From Chrysogorgia sp. JL179-B06 (lineage: Eukaryota; Cnidaria; Anthozoa; Scleralcyonacea; Chrysogorgiidae): a DNA stretch of 64,000 nt. Position 1 is the stretch's first letter. The number at the start of each line of letters is the position of its first letter. The translations under genes and the position numbers were made by a program. The notes under the pieces are model-generated. The model had not been told where the DNA came from. It did not search any database and saw only the letters and a list, made by a program, of their open reading frames with translations. The stretch is taken from NCBI GenBank assembly GCA_035772405.1, contig JAYKKM010000175.1:617501-681500 (forward strand), read 5' to 3'. Shown here one piece after another: positions 16,668-26,002 of the stretch.

Positions 16668-17618
16668 TTACTTTACACCATATTCCTTCATCATTTTTCC
16701 ACCCATGATTATGATGTCTCGGTTCGTCATGTAGCCACTCACAATTTTCACACCGTAGAACTCTATCAACGACGGGTATGCATAAGGTGCGAGTGGTATT
16801 CTTGGTCGATGTATTCCAAAAATTGTCCCATAAGGTGTGCCTATTTTTTTCATGTTTGCTATGAAGTCTGAATCGGTTGACTTGATGTTGTTGACTCTGA
16901 CGTGTGAATTGTCCATTTGCCAGTGTATTGATATCATATGCATTTTACTTATGTCGACACCACTCGGAATAGTGCACACGCTCTCCATTGCTGGGATGCT
17001 ACCACCATACGCGAGTCCATTAGTCACACCAGTCTTGTACCCTATGAACTTATCCCACTGACCGTCGTCGTTTGATATAATTGTCTCCCAATTTGATCCA
17101 GCGGTGCGAGTAGGTAACCTCACCACAACAAAAATGGAGAGATCACACCATTGCATACTGGGGCAATTAAAATGGAGACCTGACTCAAGTGGGATTGGTG
17201 TTAACACAGGGGATAGAAAACTTTGGCTTACACTGCTGATGCCAATAATAGGACCATAAGCCGAGTTGTTTTGCACTAATTTACTTGTTTCACCAATGGC
17301 TTTCACTTTGTTTGAACCATTGGTGTGAAATTCCACGTTTTTCAAGGCGTGTGTGCTAACGTTGAAGTCGAGCACAACATTGTAGGACTGACTCTTGAGG
17401 AAACCTGCTAACAATTGCTCTAGAGTTCTTTTATTCGCAGCGTCTGAGTCATCGACTGGGTCTGCTACGTTTTTTATTGCCGAGCCTTGCATGTCTATTA
17501 TTCCAGACATCCTTCCACCGGTCGCACTTAATTTGGGATCTTCGTCCAGATGCCTTTTCGTTCTCTTTAGTATTTTATCGTGAGGGTCGTCAGACTCATA
17601 CCCGTAGTTTAGACTCAT
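16668..17618 (-). CDS. Fibre-like protein with C-terminal lectin-like domain
   Basis: 316 residues from the ATG at 17618; the GTG before it is not used as start. The N-terminus reads MSLNYGYES, almost the same as the penton-like protein at 19802. Residues about 35-70 (GGRMSGIIDMQGSAIKNVAD, then a DAANK segment) resemble the repeats of phage tail-fibre shafts. The C-terminal part (about 130-316), ending GYMTNRDIIIMGGKMMKEYG, resembles a laminin-G/concanavalin-like fold. Together this suggests a receptor-binding fibre whose N-terminal tail docks on the capsid vertex. The start lies 2 bp after the upstream gene's stop, so they form one unit. Confidence 0.7.
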   Translation of the reverse strand: MSLNYGYESDDPHDKILKRTKRHLDEDPKLSATGGRMSGIIDMQGSAIKNVADPVDDSDAANKRTLEQLLAGFLKSQSYNVVLDFNVSTHALKNVEFHTNGSNKVKAIGETSKLVQNNSAYGPIIGISSVSQSFLSPVLTPIPLESGLHFNCPSMQWCDLSIFVVVRLPTRTAGSNWETIISNDDGQWDKFIGYKTGVTNGLAYGGSIPAMESVCTIPSGVDISKMHMISIHWQMDNSHVRVNNIKSTDSDFIANMKKIGTPYGTIFGIHRPRIPLAPYAYPSLIEFYGVKIVSGYMTNRDIIIMGGKMMKEYGVK

Positions 17619-17620
17619 CA

Positions 17621-19120
17621 CTACTTCAAGGTGTATTTGGTTAGTAGATAGCCAGAGACTGCTGAGAACCCTAACACTATCACCAACGTTGTCGTGGTGT
17701 CTGACTCACTTGAGGTGGTGGCCACTGTTTTTCTCACAGGAAGTGGTGTCACGTTTTCTTGGTAAACTTTTTTAGCCACAGTCGTTGGTACCACCACCAC
17801 ACTTTCTTGGTGAGCTTTTCTCTTCACAGTCGTTGGCGCTACTAAGTTAGTCACCACATTTTCTTGGTGGACTTTTCTAGCTGTAATTGTTGGTGTTGTT
17901 GCGTTCAAGCTGGTGTTCACTCCAAATCTCATGGACTCTGTGGCAATCTTCAATAAGTTGTTGTACCCAGCGATTTTATTCTTGAGAATTACTACATTGC
18001 TTGGCATCAACCATGTACTTGGCGACACCGCGAGATTTTGGACAACGTTGGTGTCTCTAATCGATTTATTCATGTTGAGAATCCATGTCGATACGTCGTA
18101 CTGTATAACACTGTCAGAAAACAACTTGCGGAATTCTTGTTGGGTCTCTAGACTTCCCGCAGAACCACCAACGACTGATACACGTGTTCTCGCTTGCGCA
18201 CCAAGTGTGGAGTACACAAAGGCTTCTATGCTTTGATTTAGATATTGCAGCCCAATGTTGGTAAAGCCATCTGAGAGTCGTGCGACGTATCGTTTGTAAT
18301 CGTTCTGAACGTCGTTGAGTGTGAAGACTCTGGATTCACCTGTTGTGCCATCGCTCAGGACTTTATTCTGGTAGTAGTGCCTTCTGGGAATCCTAGAAAT
18401 CTTACCATACAATTCAGAAGCGTTGAACTCTCTACTTATTGATTTCATGGTCTCACCACCTTCCATTCTTCTGAGAAGTCTCCTAATGGTGAAGTACACA
18501 TGAAATCTCATCACGCTTGTGACCACAGGATGAACTTCTTGTGACACTGACAAATGTTGCAGTGACACCCCACAACAGAAACTCGCACAATACGTCGCAA
18601 ACACAACACGGTAGTAAGATTCGTTGTCATCCCACTCTGATTTTGTCTTTGACGTGGTGACTCGCAAGACTGGTAGCTTTGACATGAAGTAGCTACTCTG
18701 GTTAACGAAGACTTTGAAATTATTCACTGGATAATTTAACACATTTTCTGTTGGGTAACCATCCCAAAGTCCCCAATGGTTTTTATGACCTTTTGGCAGT
18801 GGTTGGATAGTCCCACCACCTTGCCATATTATTGGGAACTTACTATTGTGTAGCCACCTCCACATACTTTTATCGTTTTTGAAGGTTGTGCTGGTTATGT
18901 CTGTGCTGAGGATGTCGTTATTTCTGAAATACACATCGACACTCATGATCTTACCATCTTGCAAAATATTTGGATAGAACTCAAATTTGCTTAAAGTAGC
19001 GTGGGGGTACTTTTTGATGAGGTCTGCCTTCGCGTCGTGTGCAGCCTTTGATGTGTTAGCCATCGCGAGTTTGTAGTACTTTCCATAGTGCTCATGAAGG
19101 GCTTTCTGCATATATAACAT
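17621..19120 (-). CDS. Large C-terminally anchored virion protein candidate
   Basis: About 499 residues from the ATG at 19120 (another ATG follows at 19111; the open frame extends seven codons further up only to a GTG). No family recognised. The body (1-400) is a mixed globular sequence. Residues about 405-470 contain three imperfect repeats with the pattern KVHQENV / KAHQESV / KVYQENV spaced by Pro-Thr-Val segments, like a stalk. The last 25 residues hold one transmembrane segment (TTTTLVIVLGFSAVSGYLL). Membrane anchor, stalk and large ectodomain would suit a surface or entry protein. It shares an operon-like arrangement with the fibre-like gene. Role inferred. Confidence 0.65.
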   Translation of the reverse strand: MLYMQKALHEHYGKYYKLAMANTSKAAHDAKADLIKKYPHATLSKFEFYPNILQDGKIMSVDVYFRNNDILSTDITSTTFKNDKSMWRWLHNSKFPIIWQGGGTIQPLPKGHKNHWGLWDGYPTENVLNYPVNNFKVFVNQSSYFMSKLPVLRVTTSKTKSEWDDNESYYRVVFATYCASFCCGVSLQHLSVSQEVHPVVTSVMRFHVYFTIRRLLRRMEGGETMKSISREFNASELYGKISRIPRRHYYQNKVLSDGTTGESRVFTLNDVQNDYKRYVARLSDGFTNIGLQYLNQSIEAFVYSTLGAQARTRVSVVGGSAGSLETQQEFRKLFSDSVIQYDVSTWILNMNKSIRDTNVVQNLAVSPSTWLMPSNVVILKNKIAGYNNLLKIATESMRFGVNTSLNATTPTITARKVHQENVVTNLVAPTTVKRKAHQESVVVVPTTVAKKVYQENVTPLPVRKTVATTSSESDTTTTLVIVLGFSAVSGYLLTKYTLK

Positions 19121-19155
19121 ACCATATGTTACACATAACACATGCTACATTATAT

Positions 19156-19782
19156 ATGGTCAGGGTTGTAGTATTGATTAGAGGTCCAACGGAAACTGTG
19201 GATTTACCAGAAGCACTTTTGACGTTTGGCTCAGATCCCCACTTACTAGTGAAAAAAGCGACCATCTTTTGGGACTATGTTAACGTGGAGACCGGTGTGA
19301 ATGATGAAATAAGTTACAACAGCAACAAACACGTTTTTGAGTCTGGGTACCACACTTTTAAAATGATTGCTGACGAGTTGAAGGGATTAGGGGCTATCGA
19401 GCTAGTAGCCAACAAACACAATTCAAAGTGTGCGATAAGAACTGACCAACAACTAGAGCTGTTTAAATTTGGAGAACTCTTAGGGTTCAACGATAACACA
19501 ACGGTGAGTAGTAGTGGTTTGGTCAGCCCTAATGTTGTGAACGTTAACAAAGGGCTGAAGTACATACAAGTGGGTTGTAGCAAAAGCGAGGTTATCGTTG
19601 AGCTACCATTGACCACCACCCAACCACTGAAGAGCTCCGTTCAACAATTCTTCAACATTGAGTCGAAGGTGTCGATAAACAAAGGCGCTTTCACACAGCT
19701 GGTGTTTAACGTGACTGACCAAGATGGTAGTGGTGTCAACGTTGGTGACATATTGTTGGATTTGTATGCAACGCTTGAGTAG
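19156..19782 (+). CDS. Penton-like minor capsid protein, paralog 1
   Basis: 208 residues from the ATG at 19156 (an earlier in-frame ATG at 19126 would overlap the divergent gene's start). It is clearly homologous to the next gene: KKATIFWDYVNV, then GLKYIQVGCS and a C-terminal VGDILLDLYATLE. The pattern of a short strand-rich protein with LKYI..C followed by LPL and a late G-D-I-L-L-x-L is what I expect for the single jelly-roll penton of Polintons. The annotation rests on family resemblance and position. It lacks the MSLNYG N-terminus of its paralog. Confidence 0.65.
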   Translation: MVRVVVLIRGPTETVDLPEALLTFGSDPHLLVKKATIFWDYVNVETGVNDEISYNSNKHVFESGYHTFKMIADELKGLGAIELVANKHNSKCAIRTDQQLELFKFGELLGFNDNTTVSSSGLVSPNVVNVNKGLKYIQVGCSKSEVIVELPLTTTQPLKSSVQQFFNIESKVSINKGAFTQLVFNVTDQDGSGVNVGDILLDLYATLE

Positions 19783-19801
19783 CTAAACGCGTGCTAAAGT
19801 A

Positions 19802-20590
19802 ATGAGTCTAAACTATGGGTTCGACTCTGGTGGTTACACTGAAAAGCGACGTGTAGACGACAGTCCTCAAAAGTTGACGGTGCTTATTGAAGGTGTGGAG
19901 AAAGTTGTAACTTTTGACTACAGTGTAGTAGCCACACACGATAACCCATACATTGTAGTTAAGACAGCCACTGTGTTTTGGAGCTACGATAATGTGGCGA
20001 GTGGTGGTGATATCCAATTCTTCATTATTTCTACAGGAAAACCAATGCCGAGACTCGGGCCAATTCGAGTGGGTGGGGGCTACTACGACTTCGACGCGTT
20101 GGTTAGAGCTCTACGACACGCGCTCAGGGTACTCGGGATAGACCTTGTGGTGGAGAAACTGATGACCGCAGGTAAAAGTAGGATTAAAATTAAGACTCTG
20201 GGGGCGAACGACTCCAAAATAGAACTTAGGCTAGGTGACATTGGGCTTTTGCTTGGTTTCGCGAAGGACGCAGGGATTACGGTAGACACTAAGTGGCATG
20301 ACAGTCCAAACAAGATCGATATGAACAGAGGTCTAAAGTATGTAGAAGTCTCGTGCGACGCTGTTGAGACGGATAGCAATGTGGGCACTGATGGGAATCG
20401 TAGTGATGTGATCACAACGTTGCCAATACCCACCGAGCAGTCTCTTGATGGAGGGATACAACGTTACGCATACGTTGACTCCAAGGTGAGAATTAAAAAA
20501 GGTATTTACTCAAGTATGACGTTTCGCGTCAAACCAAACAATGGTGACGCTGACGTTGGCGCAGTGCTATTGGAACTGTATATTGTGTGA
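19802..20590 (+). CDS. Penton-like minor capsid protein, paralog 2
   Basis: 262 residues. The core (about 50-262) matches paralog 1: VKTATVFWSYDNV, GLKYVEVSCD, then a C-terminal VGAVLLELYIV. It differs by an N-terminal extension that begins MSLNYGFDSGGY, the same opening as the fibre-like protein on the other strand. In adeno-like capsids the penton base holds the fibre, so a shared N-terminal tag may reflect binding to a common partner. It begins 20 bp after paralog 1, and its stop lies 5 bp before the integrase ATG. Confidence 0.7.
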   Translation: MSLNYGFDSGGYTEKRRVDDSPQKLTVLIEGVEKVVTFDYSVVATHDNPYIVVKTATVFWSYDNVASGGDIQFFIISTGKPMPRLGPIRVGGGYYDFDALVRALRHALRVLGIDLVVEKLMTAGKSRIKIKTLGANDSKIELRLGDIGLLLGFAKDAGITVDTKWHDSPNKIDMNRGLKYVEVSCDAVETDSNVGTDGNRSDVITTLPIPTEQSLDGGIQRYAYVDSKVRIKKGIYSSMTFRVKPNNGDADVGAVLLELYIV

Positions 20591-20595
20591 ATTAT

Positions 20596-21699
20596 ATGGA
20601 GCTCGGTGTGGAAACAGAACAAGGGTTGCGAGACATCTATTATAATCCTAAGACAGGGTTCAGTGGTGTAGAGAGGTTGTATCAAAGTGCATTGGGAGAC
20701 GGATTGAAAGTAACTAGAAAAACAGTGAAAGAATGGTTGACAGCGCAGGACACTTACACTAGGTACAAACCTATTGTGAGAAGACATAAGTTCCGCGCGA
20801 CTTTTGTTGGGTCTCTTGGTGAAGAGCTCCAAATGGACTTAGTGGACATGAGTAAGTACTCAAAACAGAATGGTGGATATTATTGGATATTGACAGGCAT
20901 TGAAATATTAAGTAGATACGCTTTTGGAATTGCAGTTTATAGAAAAGACACTAAGAACATGACTAAGGCTGTTGGAAAATTGTTGGTTGGCTTTAAAGAT
21001 CGGTTTGGGGTCACACCTAAGTTAGCGCAATTTGACGATGGACTCGAGTTCTACAATGTTGGTGTGAAAAGTTTGCTGAAAAAACATGGTGTTGAATATT
21101 TCAGCACTAAGACCGACAAAAAGGCTGCTGTTGTCGAGCGTTTCAATAGAAGTCTGAAGAGTATTATGTGGAAGTACTTTTACACCCGTGGAACGTACAA
21201 ATGGGTTGACGCTTTGGACCAGTTTGTGAGCAATTACAATAGCAATATGAATCGCAGCATTATGATGAAGCCAAAGGATGTCAATAAGTCGAATGAGGGT
21301 GAAGTGTGGACCACTTTGTTTGGTCACCAATTTGCAGACAACCCATTGCCAAAGTTTAGAGTTGGCGAGTCAGTGAGAATTAGTAAGTACAAGAGTGTGT
21401 TCACAAAGGGCTATGAAGCCAACTTCACTGAGGAGCTGTTCAAAGTGGTAAAGGCTATTCGTGGTGATCCTAATGTGTACGAAATTGAGGACGTGAGCGG
21501 TGAACAGATTATTGGTAAATTTTATGAACAGGAATTATCGCTGGTCAATAAGAAGCATGGCGACGATGTGTACAGAGTTGAAAAGGTGTTGAAAAGAAAG
21601 AAAGTCAGAGGGAAGAAGATGGCGCTGGTTAAATGGTTGGGTTATGAGAGCAAACATAATTCGTGGATACCAGAAAGCGATATTCAAAATGTAGGTTAG
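20596..21699 (+). CDS. INT: Retroviral-type integrase with chromodomain
   Basis: 367 residues from the ATG at 20596 (the frame is open from a GTG three codons earlier). Inserts the linear element DNA into the host with a 6-bp duplication. The DDE triad is visible: Asp81 (LQMDLVDM), Asp147 (QFDDGLEF), Glu181 (VVERFNRSLK). An N-terminal zinc-type region is not obvious; the C-terminus (about 322-367) is a chromodomain, VYRVEKVLKRK, then LVKWLGYESKHNSWIPE, which in family members binds modified histones and steers insertion. The next genes follow directly. The last ten codons recur at 22677, before the second membrane-protein paralog, as the footprint of a tandem duplication. Confidence 0.96.
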   Translation: MELGVETEQGLRDIYYNPKTGFSGVERLYQSALGDGLKVTRKTVKEWLTAQDTYTRYKPIVRRHKFRATFVGSLGEELQMDLVDMSKYSKQNGGYYWILTGIEILSRYAFGIAVYRKDTKNMTKAVGKLLVGFKDRFGVTPKLAQFDDGLEFYNVGVKSLLKKHGVEYFSTKTDKKAAVVERFNRSLKSIMWKYFYTRGTYKWVDALDQFVSNYNSNMNRSIMMKPKDVNKSNEGEVWTTLFGHQFADNPLPKFRVGESVRISKYKSVFTKGYEANFTEELFKVVKAIRGDPNVYEIEDVSGEQIIGKFYEQELSLVNKKHGDDVYRVEKVLKRKKVRGKKMALVKWLGYESKHNSWIPESDIQNVG

Positions 21700-21705
21700 T
21701 GTAAT

Positions 21706-22656
21706 ATGACTGAAAGTGGCTTCGACAACCTTGAGATGGGTAGCTCTAACGAATACAAAGATGTCGCCGACGACGAACTAGAGCGTAGTCTTGAAAAAGC
21801 CACTAAAGATAGCGAGCTAGCTTGGGACGACCCAAACGTTGCAGTCAGTGAGAGAGTTAGACTAACTAAAGTGAGGAGTGGGCTGGCTCGCGAACATGGT
21901 AGAAGGGAGCGTCAACGCGTGGAGGAGGCTTTTAGCAACATTGAGACGCGGATTAGTGACAACGCAAAAGACTACGAAGACGTTGCGAGGAGTGCGTCAT
22001 TGTTAGACATCACACGCGCGGAGTACGTCGACATACCTGGACTAACACCAATCGAGAATCGTGAGTTGAATAACACACTCAATCCAAGCGAGAATATGCT
22101 GCGTGAGTCTAGAATAGGCGACGCTGGTACATTGCAAATAAAAGCAAACCATTTTCGAGACTTGATAGGCAAAGCGGGCGAGAGAATGGCAGAGCTTGGT
22201 AAAGAAGATCTCACAACTGTGGGGAGCGAAGAGCACGTTAATCTAGCCGAAAGAGTGATTGGACTCATACAGGCTAAAGACGTGCTTATTGAACAGCGGG
22301 AAATAGAAGAGGTTAGAGAGCGACAAGAGATCGACATTGACAAGTTTCAGAAGTTCAAGAAATGGGCTAGAGAAAATATGGTTGGGATGAGTGCTCTAGC
22401 GATTGCAGTGGCAGCAATTGTGACGACTGTTATTATCGCTGGGAGGTCTAACGTTATGAAAGGCTCTATGGTCACGAGGTCATTCGCACAGGCTGTTAAA
22501 AACGCGATAACGAAGATGGGTCCATGGGCTGTTGGGTTGGCTAACTTAGTTTACGACGCGCTGATGACAGGCGTAAGGGGTCTCGCTTGGTTAGCTCAAA
22601 ATCTGTGGGTGTTTGCGGTGACATTCGCGTGGCTTGCGTATAATTATTTAAACTAG
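21706..22656 (+). CDS. Coiled-coil protein with C-terminal membrane domain, paralog 1
   Basis: 316 residues. The N-terminal two thirds are acidic and helix-forming (for example IEQREIEEVRERQEIDIDKF at about 196-215). The C-terminal 95 residues hold three hydrophobic segments: MSALAIAVAAIVTTVIIAG (about 229-247), WAVGLANLVYDALMTG (about 269-285) and LWVFAVTFAWLAYNYL (about 298-315). Family known to me only as a recurrent Polinton protein; it may be an internal membrane or fusion-related virion component. A 468-residue paralog follows. ATG at 21706, 4 bp after the integrase stop. Confidence 0.75.
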   Translation: MTESGFDNLEMGSSNEYKDVADDELERSLEKATKDSELAWDDPNVAVSERVRLTKVRSGLAREHGRRERQRVEEAFSNIETRISDNAKDYEDVARSASLLDITRAEYVDIPGLTPIENRELNNTLNPSENMLRESRIGDAGTLQIKANHFRDLIGKAGERMAELGKEDLTTVGSEEHVNLAERVIGLIQAKDVLIEQREIEEVRERQEIDIDKFQKFKKWARENMVGMSALAIAVAAIVTTVIIAGRSNVMKGSMVTRSFAQAVKNAITKMGPWAVGLANLVYDALMTGVRGLAWLAQNLWVFAVTFAWLAYNYLN

Positions 22657-22676
22657 AAAGAAAATGTGATTCGTAG

Positions 22677-22715
22677 GAGTCAGAAAGCGATATTCAAAAT
22701 GTGAGCTAATGTAAT
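22677..22715 (+). pseudogene. Integrase 3'-end fragment left by tandem duplication
   Basis: GTCAGAAAGCGATATTCAAA here copies the last codons of the integrase (ESDIQNV, near 21670), including the short spacer before the next ATG. It shows that the duplicated block began inside the integrase chromodomain and ran through the membrane-protein gene. Confidence 0.8.
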
Positions 22716-24122
22716 ATGGCTGAAGGTGGGGAAGTTTTTGACGAGATCGAGATGGAAACCCTCAATAAGTACGAAGACATGAGTAATGAGCAATTAGAAA
22801 AGACGCTCGCCGATGTTGAAGACGTTATTGAAGGCATGTACGGTAAGCACACTGAAGACAACATGCCGGAGGACGTTCGTGTTAATTACAACGACTATCA
22901 AGACCTAGCGAAAAAGATAAGGAGTGAGCTAGACGCGAGGCGAGGTGGGCAAAAAGAGACGCCATTTATTGATACTGATGATGGTAAGACGGTGACGATA
23001 AGGGGAACCAACACAGAAGTCCCTGCAGTGGGGTTTGTTGAGCAGGAGTCATATGGTGATGTCAATGACGAGAGTTTTAGTATAGCTTTTGAAGAGGAGA
23101 AAGAAATTGAGAGAAGGCTGGGCGAGCTAAAAGCATCCAACAAAAAGCTAACAGAAAACAACGTAAAAAGAATCAAGCTAATAAACAAGAAAATACGTAA
23201 ATTAAGCAAAAAGGCACTCGGTCTCGACGACGCGTCAAGGGAAATAGTCAACAGGTCGCAGGTTACGGACTCGGGGGCTATTCTTTTCAAACCGGTAAAC
23301 AAAGACGGTAAATATGGAAAACCCAAACTAATTCTAAAACCTAGGAAAAAAGGTTTGATCTACAGTAAAGACGCGAGTAGTAAAAACGCGATCGAGCAGT
23401 TCAAAAAGTTAGTTAGTCAAATCCCTGAGAATGCAGAAACAACAGCTGTCACAATAGAAGTAGTCCCAGATGACCTCCCAGTAATCGAGACAAGAGTGGG
23501 CTATGCCGACATACCTGGGCTGTCACCAGACGAGAACCGCGAGCTGAGTGGTGTGGTTAATCCAAGCGATAGTGTGTTGCGTGAATCAAGAGTAGGTGAC
23601 GATGGTACGCTGCAAATACAAGCGGACCACTTTCAAGAAGTGATAAATAGAACGTCAGACGAACTAGATGGTGAAGACAATGAAAGCATCGCCTTTGAAT
23701 TGAGAGAGCGTGTTGTTGGGCTTGAAGAAGCTCGAGACAGAACTATTGAGCAGCGAGAAATAGAGGAAGTTAGAGAGCAACAAGAGATCGACATTGACAG
23801 ATTGCAGAAGTTCAAGGAATGGGCTAAAGAAAATATAGTTGGGTTGAGCGCTGTAGCAATTTCAGTGGCTGGAATTATAACAACTATTATTATCGCTGGG
23901 AGGTCTGCTGTTATGAGAGGCGCTACGGCTACGAGGTCATTTGCACAGGCTGTTAAGAACGCGATAACGAAGATGGGTCCATGGGCTGTTGGGTTGGCTA
24001 ATTTAGTTTACAATATGTTGACGTTGGGTGCGAAGGGTCTCGCATGGTTGGCTCAAAATCTGTGGGTACTCGCGGTGGTACTTGCGTGGTTTGCTTACGA
24101 TTATTACAAGCTAAAACGGTAG
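22716..24122 (+). CDS. Coiled-coil protein with C-terminal membrane domain, paralog 2
   Basis: 468 residues. The last 230 residues align with paralog 1 from YADIPGLSPDENRELSG onward, including the QEIDIDRLQKFKEWAKEN helix and the three hydrophobic segments. It carries about 150 extra residues in the middle, rich in Lys and Glu (LKASNKKLTENNVKRIKLIN), with a short basic stretch near 210-225. The duplication is old enough for divergence in the N-terminal half but the membrane domain is strongly kept. Probably a virion protein; no assigned function. Confidence 0.75.
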   Translation: MAEGGEVFDEIEMETLNKYEDMSNEQLEKTLADVEDVIEGMYGKHTEDNMPEDVRVNYNDYQDLAKKIRSELDARRGGQKETPFIDTDDGKTVTIRGTNTEVPAVGFVEQESYGDVNDESFSIAFEEEKEIERRLGELKASNKKLTENNVKRIKLINKKIRKLSKKALGLDDASREIVNRSQVTDSGAILFKPVNKDGKYGKPKLILKPRKKGLIYSKDASSKNAIEQFKKLVSQIPENAETTAVTIEVVPDDLPVIETRVGYADIPGLSPDENRELSGVVNPSDSVLRESRVGDDGTLQIQADHFQEVINRTSDELDGEDNESIAFELRERVVGLEEARDRTIEQREIEEVREQQEIDIDRLQKFKEWAKENIVGLSAVAISVAGIITTIIIAGRSAVMRGATATRSFAQAVKNAITKMGPWAVGLANLVYNMLTLGAKGLAWLAQNLWVLAVVLAWFAYDYYKLKR

Positions 24123-24145
24123 CGATAAAACATGTGTAAAGGTAT

Positions 24146-25384
24146 ATGAACGCCACGTCAGCAGAGTTGAGCCCTGGTTTTAGACGAGCGACCATGGGTG
24201 TTATAAAAGGGGTGAGAACACAACACGTAATCACGTTGAACCCTAATAAAGTCAGCCCTGGCGAGGAACTTTACATTGATATACCGAAGCTCAAGGTTAG
24301 TAGCTGTTTGGTTCCTGGATCGTTGGGTCTAGTGTTCGACTTTAAGAACGCAAACGCCAAAAGCTGGTTCTTGAACAATGCGAGCAAGTTGTTGGTTGAG
24401 AAACTTGTTGTGAGACTAGCCGGGGAGACTGTGTACGACAACAATGGGGAAAATTACACTGGTGTTTATCGTGACCTTTGGGAGAGTGTTACTGCGCGAG
24501 ACCAAATGATTGACTATGGTGTTGGTGGTGAGAACTTGAGAAAGTTAATCTCTAAGGATGACAGTGGTGCGACGAGTGGGAATGTTACTAAAGTTAGTGA
24601 CGCGTTAATGTTTGGTGTGATTGGAACGAAACTGCGGATTAAGCTTGGCAAGATCATGAATGACCATGGGTTGTACGCTCCTTTTAGCATGAACAACAAC
24701 TTGCAGTATGTGATCACACTTCCGAAGGCCACAGACATCATGGTGGCGCAATCCGGTAGCGCTGTGGGCGGATACACTCTGGAGAACCTCGAGCTTGAGT
24801 ACGAAACGATTGATAACCAGGAGCTCGCTGACGAAATAGCGTCGGGCTACGCGAGTGGTCGTAGTTTGTCATACGAACACGTTACATTGATGAAAACCAC
24901 TGAATGGGACAAAGGTACGACCATTGTGAATGAAAACATTAATCTACCGAGAAAAAGCATGAAGGCAATTGTGTTGCTATTCACAAATAAGGTGCGAACA
25001 GACAGTGAGGAGTTTCTTTACCCAAATATTGAGAATATTAGAGTCACAATTGAAGGTGTGCCAAATAGTGTGTACTCACAAGGCATCCCAAAGTCGAAGT
25101 TCTATGCAGAAGCGAAACGATTGTTTGGGTTGGGTGAAGAACACGCTCAGTTCATGACCATACAGAAGTTCTACAAAGATGGCTTTGCGTTGGTCATCGA
25201 CTTGAGGAGCGTTCAAGATAATCGCAATGTCGCCACTGGCAAGAACATTGTAAACACACAATCTGGCGTGCTTCTTGAAATCACTAAAAAAGTGACGACT
25301 GCGAATGTCATGTGCAGGGTGTTTGTGATAAGTGATGGGTTGGTCAACTTTATGAACAATGGGTTGCAATCAATCCAGTATTAA
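24146..25384 (+). CDS. MCP: Major capsid protein (double jelly-roll)
   Basis: 412 residues; forms the trimeric hexons of the icosahedral shell. The sequence matches the Polinton capsid family I know from cnidarians: VITLNPNKVSPGEELYIDIP near the start, LELEYETIDN about residue 215, and the C-terminal FALVIDLRSV then SGVLLEITKKV and SDGLVNFMNNGLQSIQY. Two jelly-roll domains are expected before and after about residue 215. Length is normal. ATG at 24146 follows the preceding stop by 23 bp; the packaging ATPase starts 15 bp after its stop. Frame intact. Confidence 0.93.
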   Translation: MNATSAELSPGFRRATMGVIKGVRTQHVITLNPNKVSPGEELYIDIPKLKVSSCLVPGSLGLVFDFKNANAKSWFLNNASKLLVEKLVVRLAGETVYDNNGENYTGVYRDLWESVTARDQMIDYGVGGENLRKLISKDDSGATSGNVTKVSDALMFGVIGTKLRIKLGKIMNDHGLYAPFSMNNNLQYVITLPKATDIMVAQSGSAVGGYTLENLELEYETIDNQELADEIASGYASGRSLSYEHVTLMKTTEWDKGTTIVNENINLPRKSMKAIVLLFTNKVRTDSEEFLYPNIENIRVTIEGVPNSVYSQGIPKSKFYAEAKRLFGLGEEHAQFMTIQKFYKDGFALVIDLRSVQDNRNVATGKNIVNTQSGVLLEITKKVTTANVMCRVFVISDGLVNFMNNGLQSIQY

Positions 25385-25399
25385 ATCAAACGTGAGTTA

Positions 25400-25999
25400 A
25401 TGGAGACTCCGTTTAATATGTTAATTGTTGGTATGACAGCCTGTGGCAAGACGCATTATTTGCTGGAAACATTGGAATCTGAGTACTTCACTAAATTCGA
25501 CTACATTGTGTTGATTTGTCCTACTTTCGAGTGGAACAAAGCGTACCAAGATTGGAAATATGTGCGCGACCCCGACGTGTTAGCGATAGACTGCACACAG
25601 GACAATGTCGACGCTGTTCTCAAGTGTGTAACAAATGTTTTTAAAGGCACTAACACTCTGATTGTGTTGGATGACTGTGCGAGCTCTCAAGATGTCAAGA
25701 ATAGGACTAGTCAATTGGTCAACTTGGCTTTTAGTGCGCGACATTTTATGTTGAGCGTTATTGTCATCACACAACAACTGACGTCGATCGCGAAACCGTA
25801 CAGAGAAAATATTAGTAAGCTCGTTTGCTTCTACTGCCCAAGTAGGAGTGATATGAAGGTCGTTATCGACGATTACCTTGGAAACATCAGCAGAGAAAAA
25901 TCGTCGGCGATTGTGACCGCACTAAAAAATAATAAGTACGCTAGACTAGAAATCTCACTGCGCTATCCATACAGTCATGAAGTTGTTATTCCGCAATAA
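25400..25999 (+). CDS. A32-like genome-packaging ATPase (FtsK/HerA superfamily)
   Basis: 199 residues; pumps DNA into the capsid using ATP. Walker A GMTACGKT at 11-18, Walker B LIVLDDCA at 87-94 with Asp91/Asp92, and VIVITQQL at about 120-127 as a sensor-type motif. Size is typical for Polinton ATPases. Placed between the major capsid gene and the last gene, with spacers of 15 and 3 bp. Confidence 0.93.
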   Translation: METPFNMLIVGMTACGKTHYLLETLESEYFTKFDYIVLICPTFEWNKAYQDWKYVRDPDVLAIDCTQDNVDAVLKCVTNVFKGTNTLIVLDDCASSQDVKNRTSQLVNLAFSARHFMLSVIVITQQLTSIAKPYRENISKLVCFYCPSRSDMKVVIDDYLGNISREKSSAIVTALKNNKYARLEISLRYPYSHEVVIPQ

Positions 26000-26002
26000 A
26001 AT

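Noticed and set aside
17619..17621. GTG as start of the fibre-like gene
   Set aside because: The ATG directly after it aligns with the MSLNYG start of the penton-like protein, and GTG starts are unlikely in eukaryotes.
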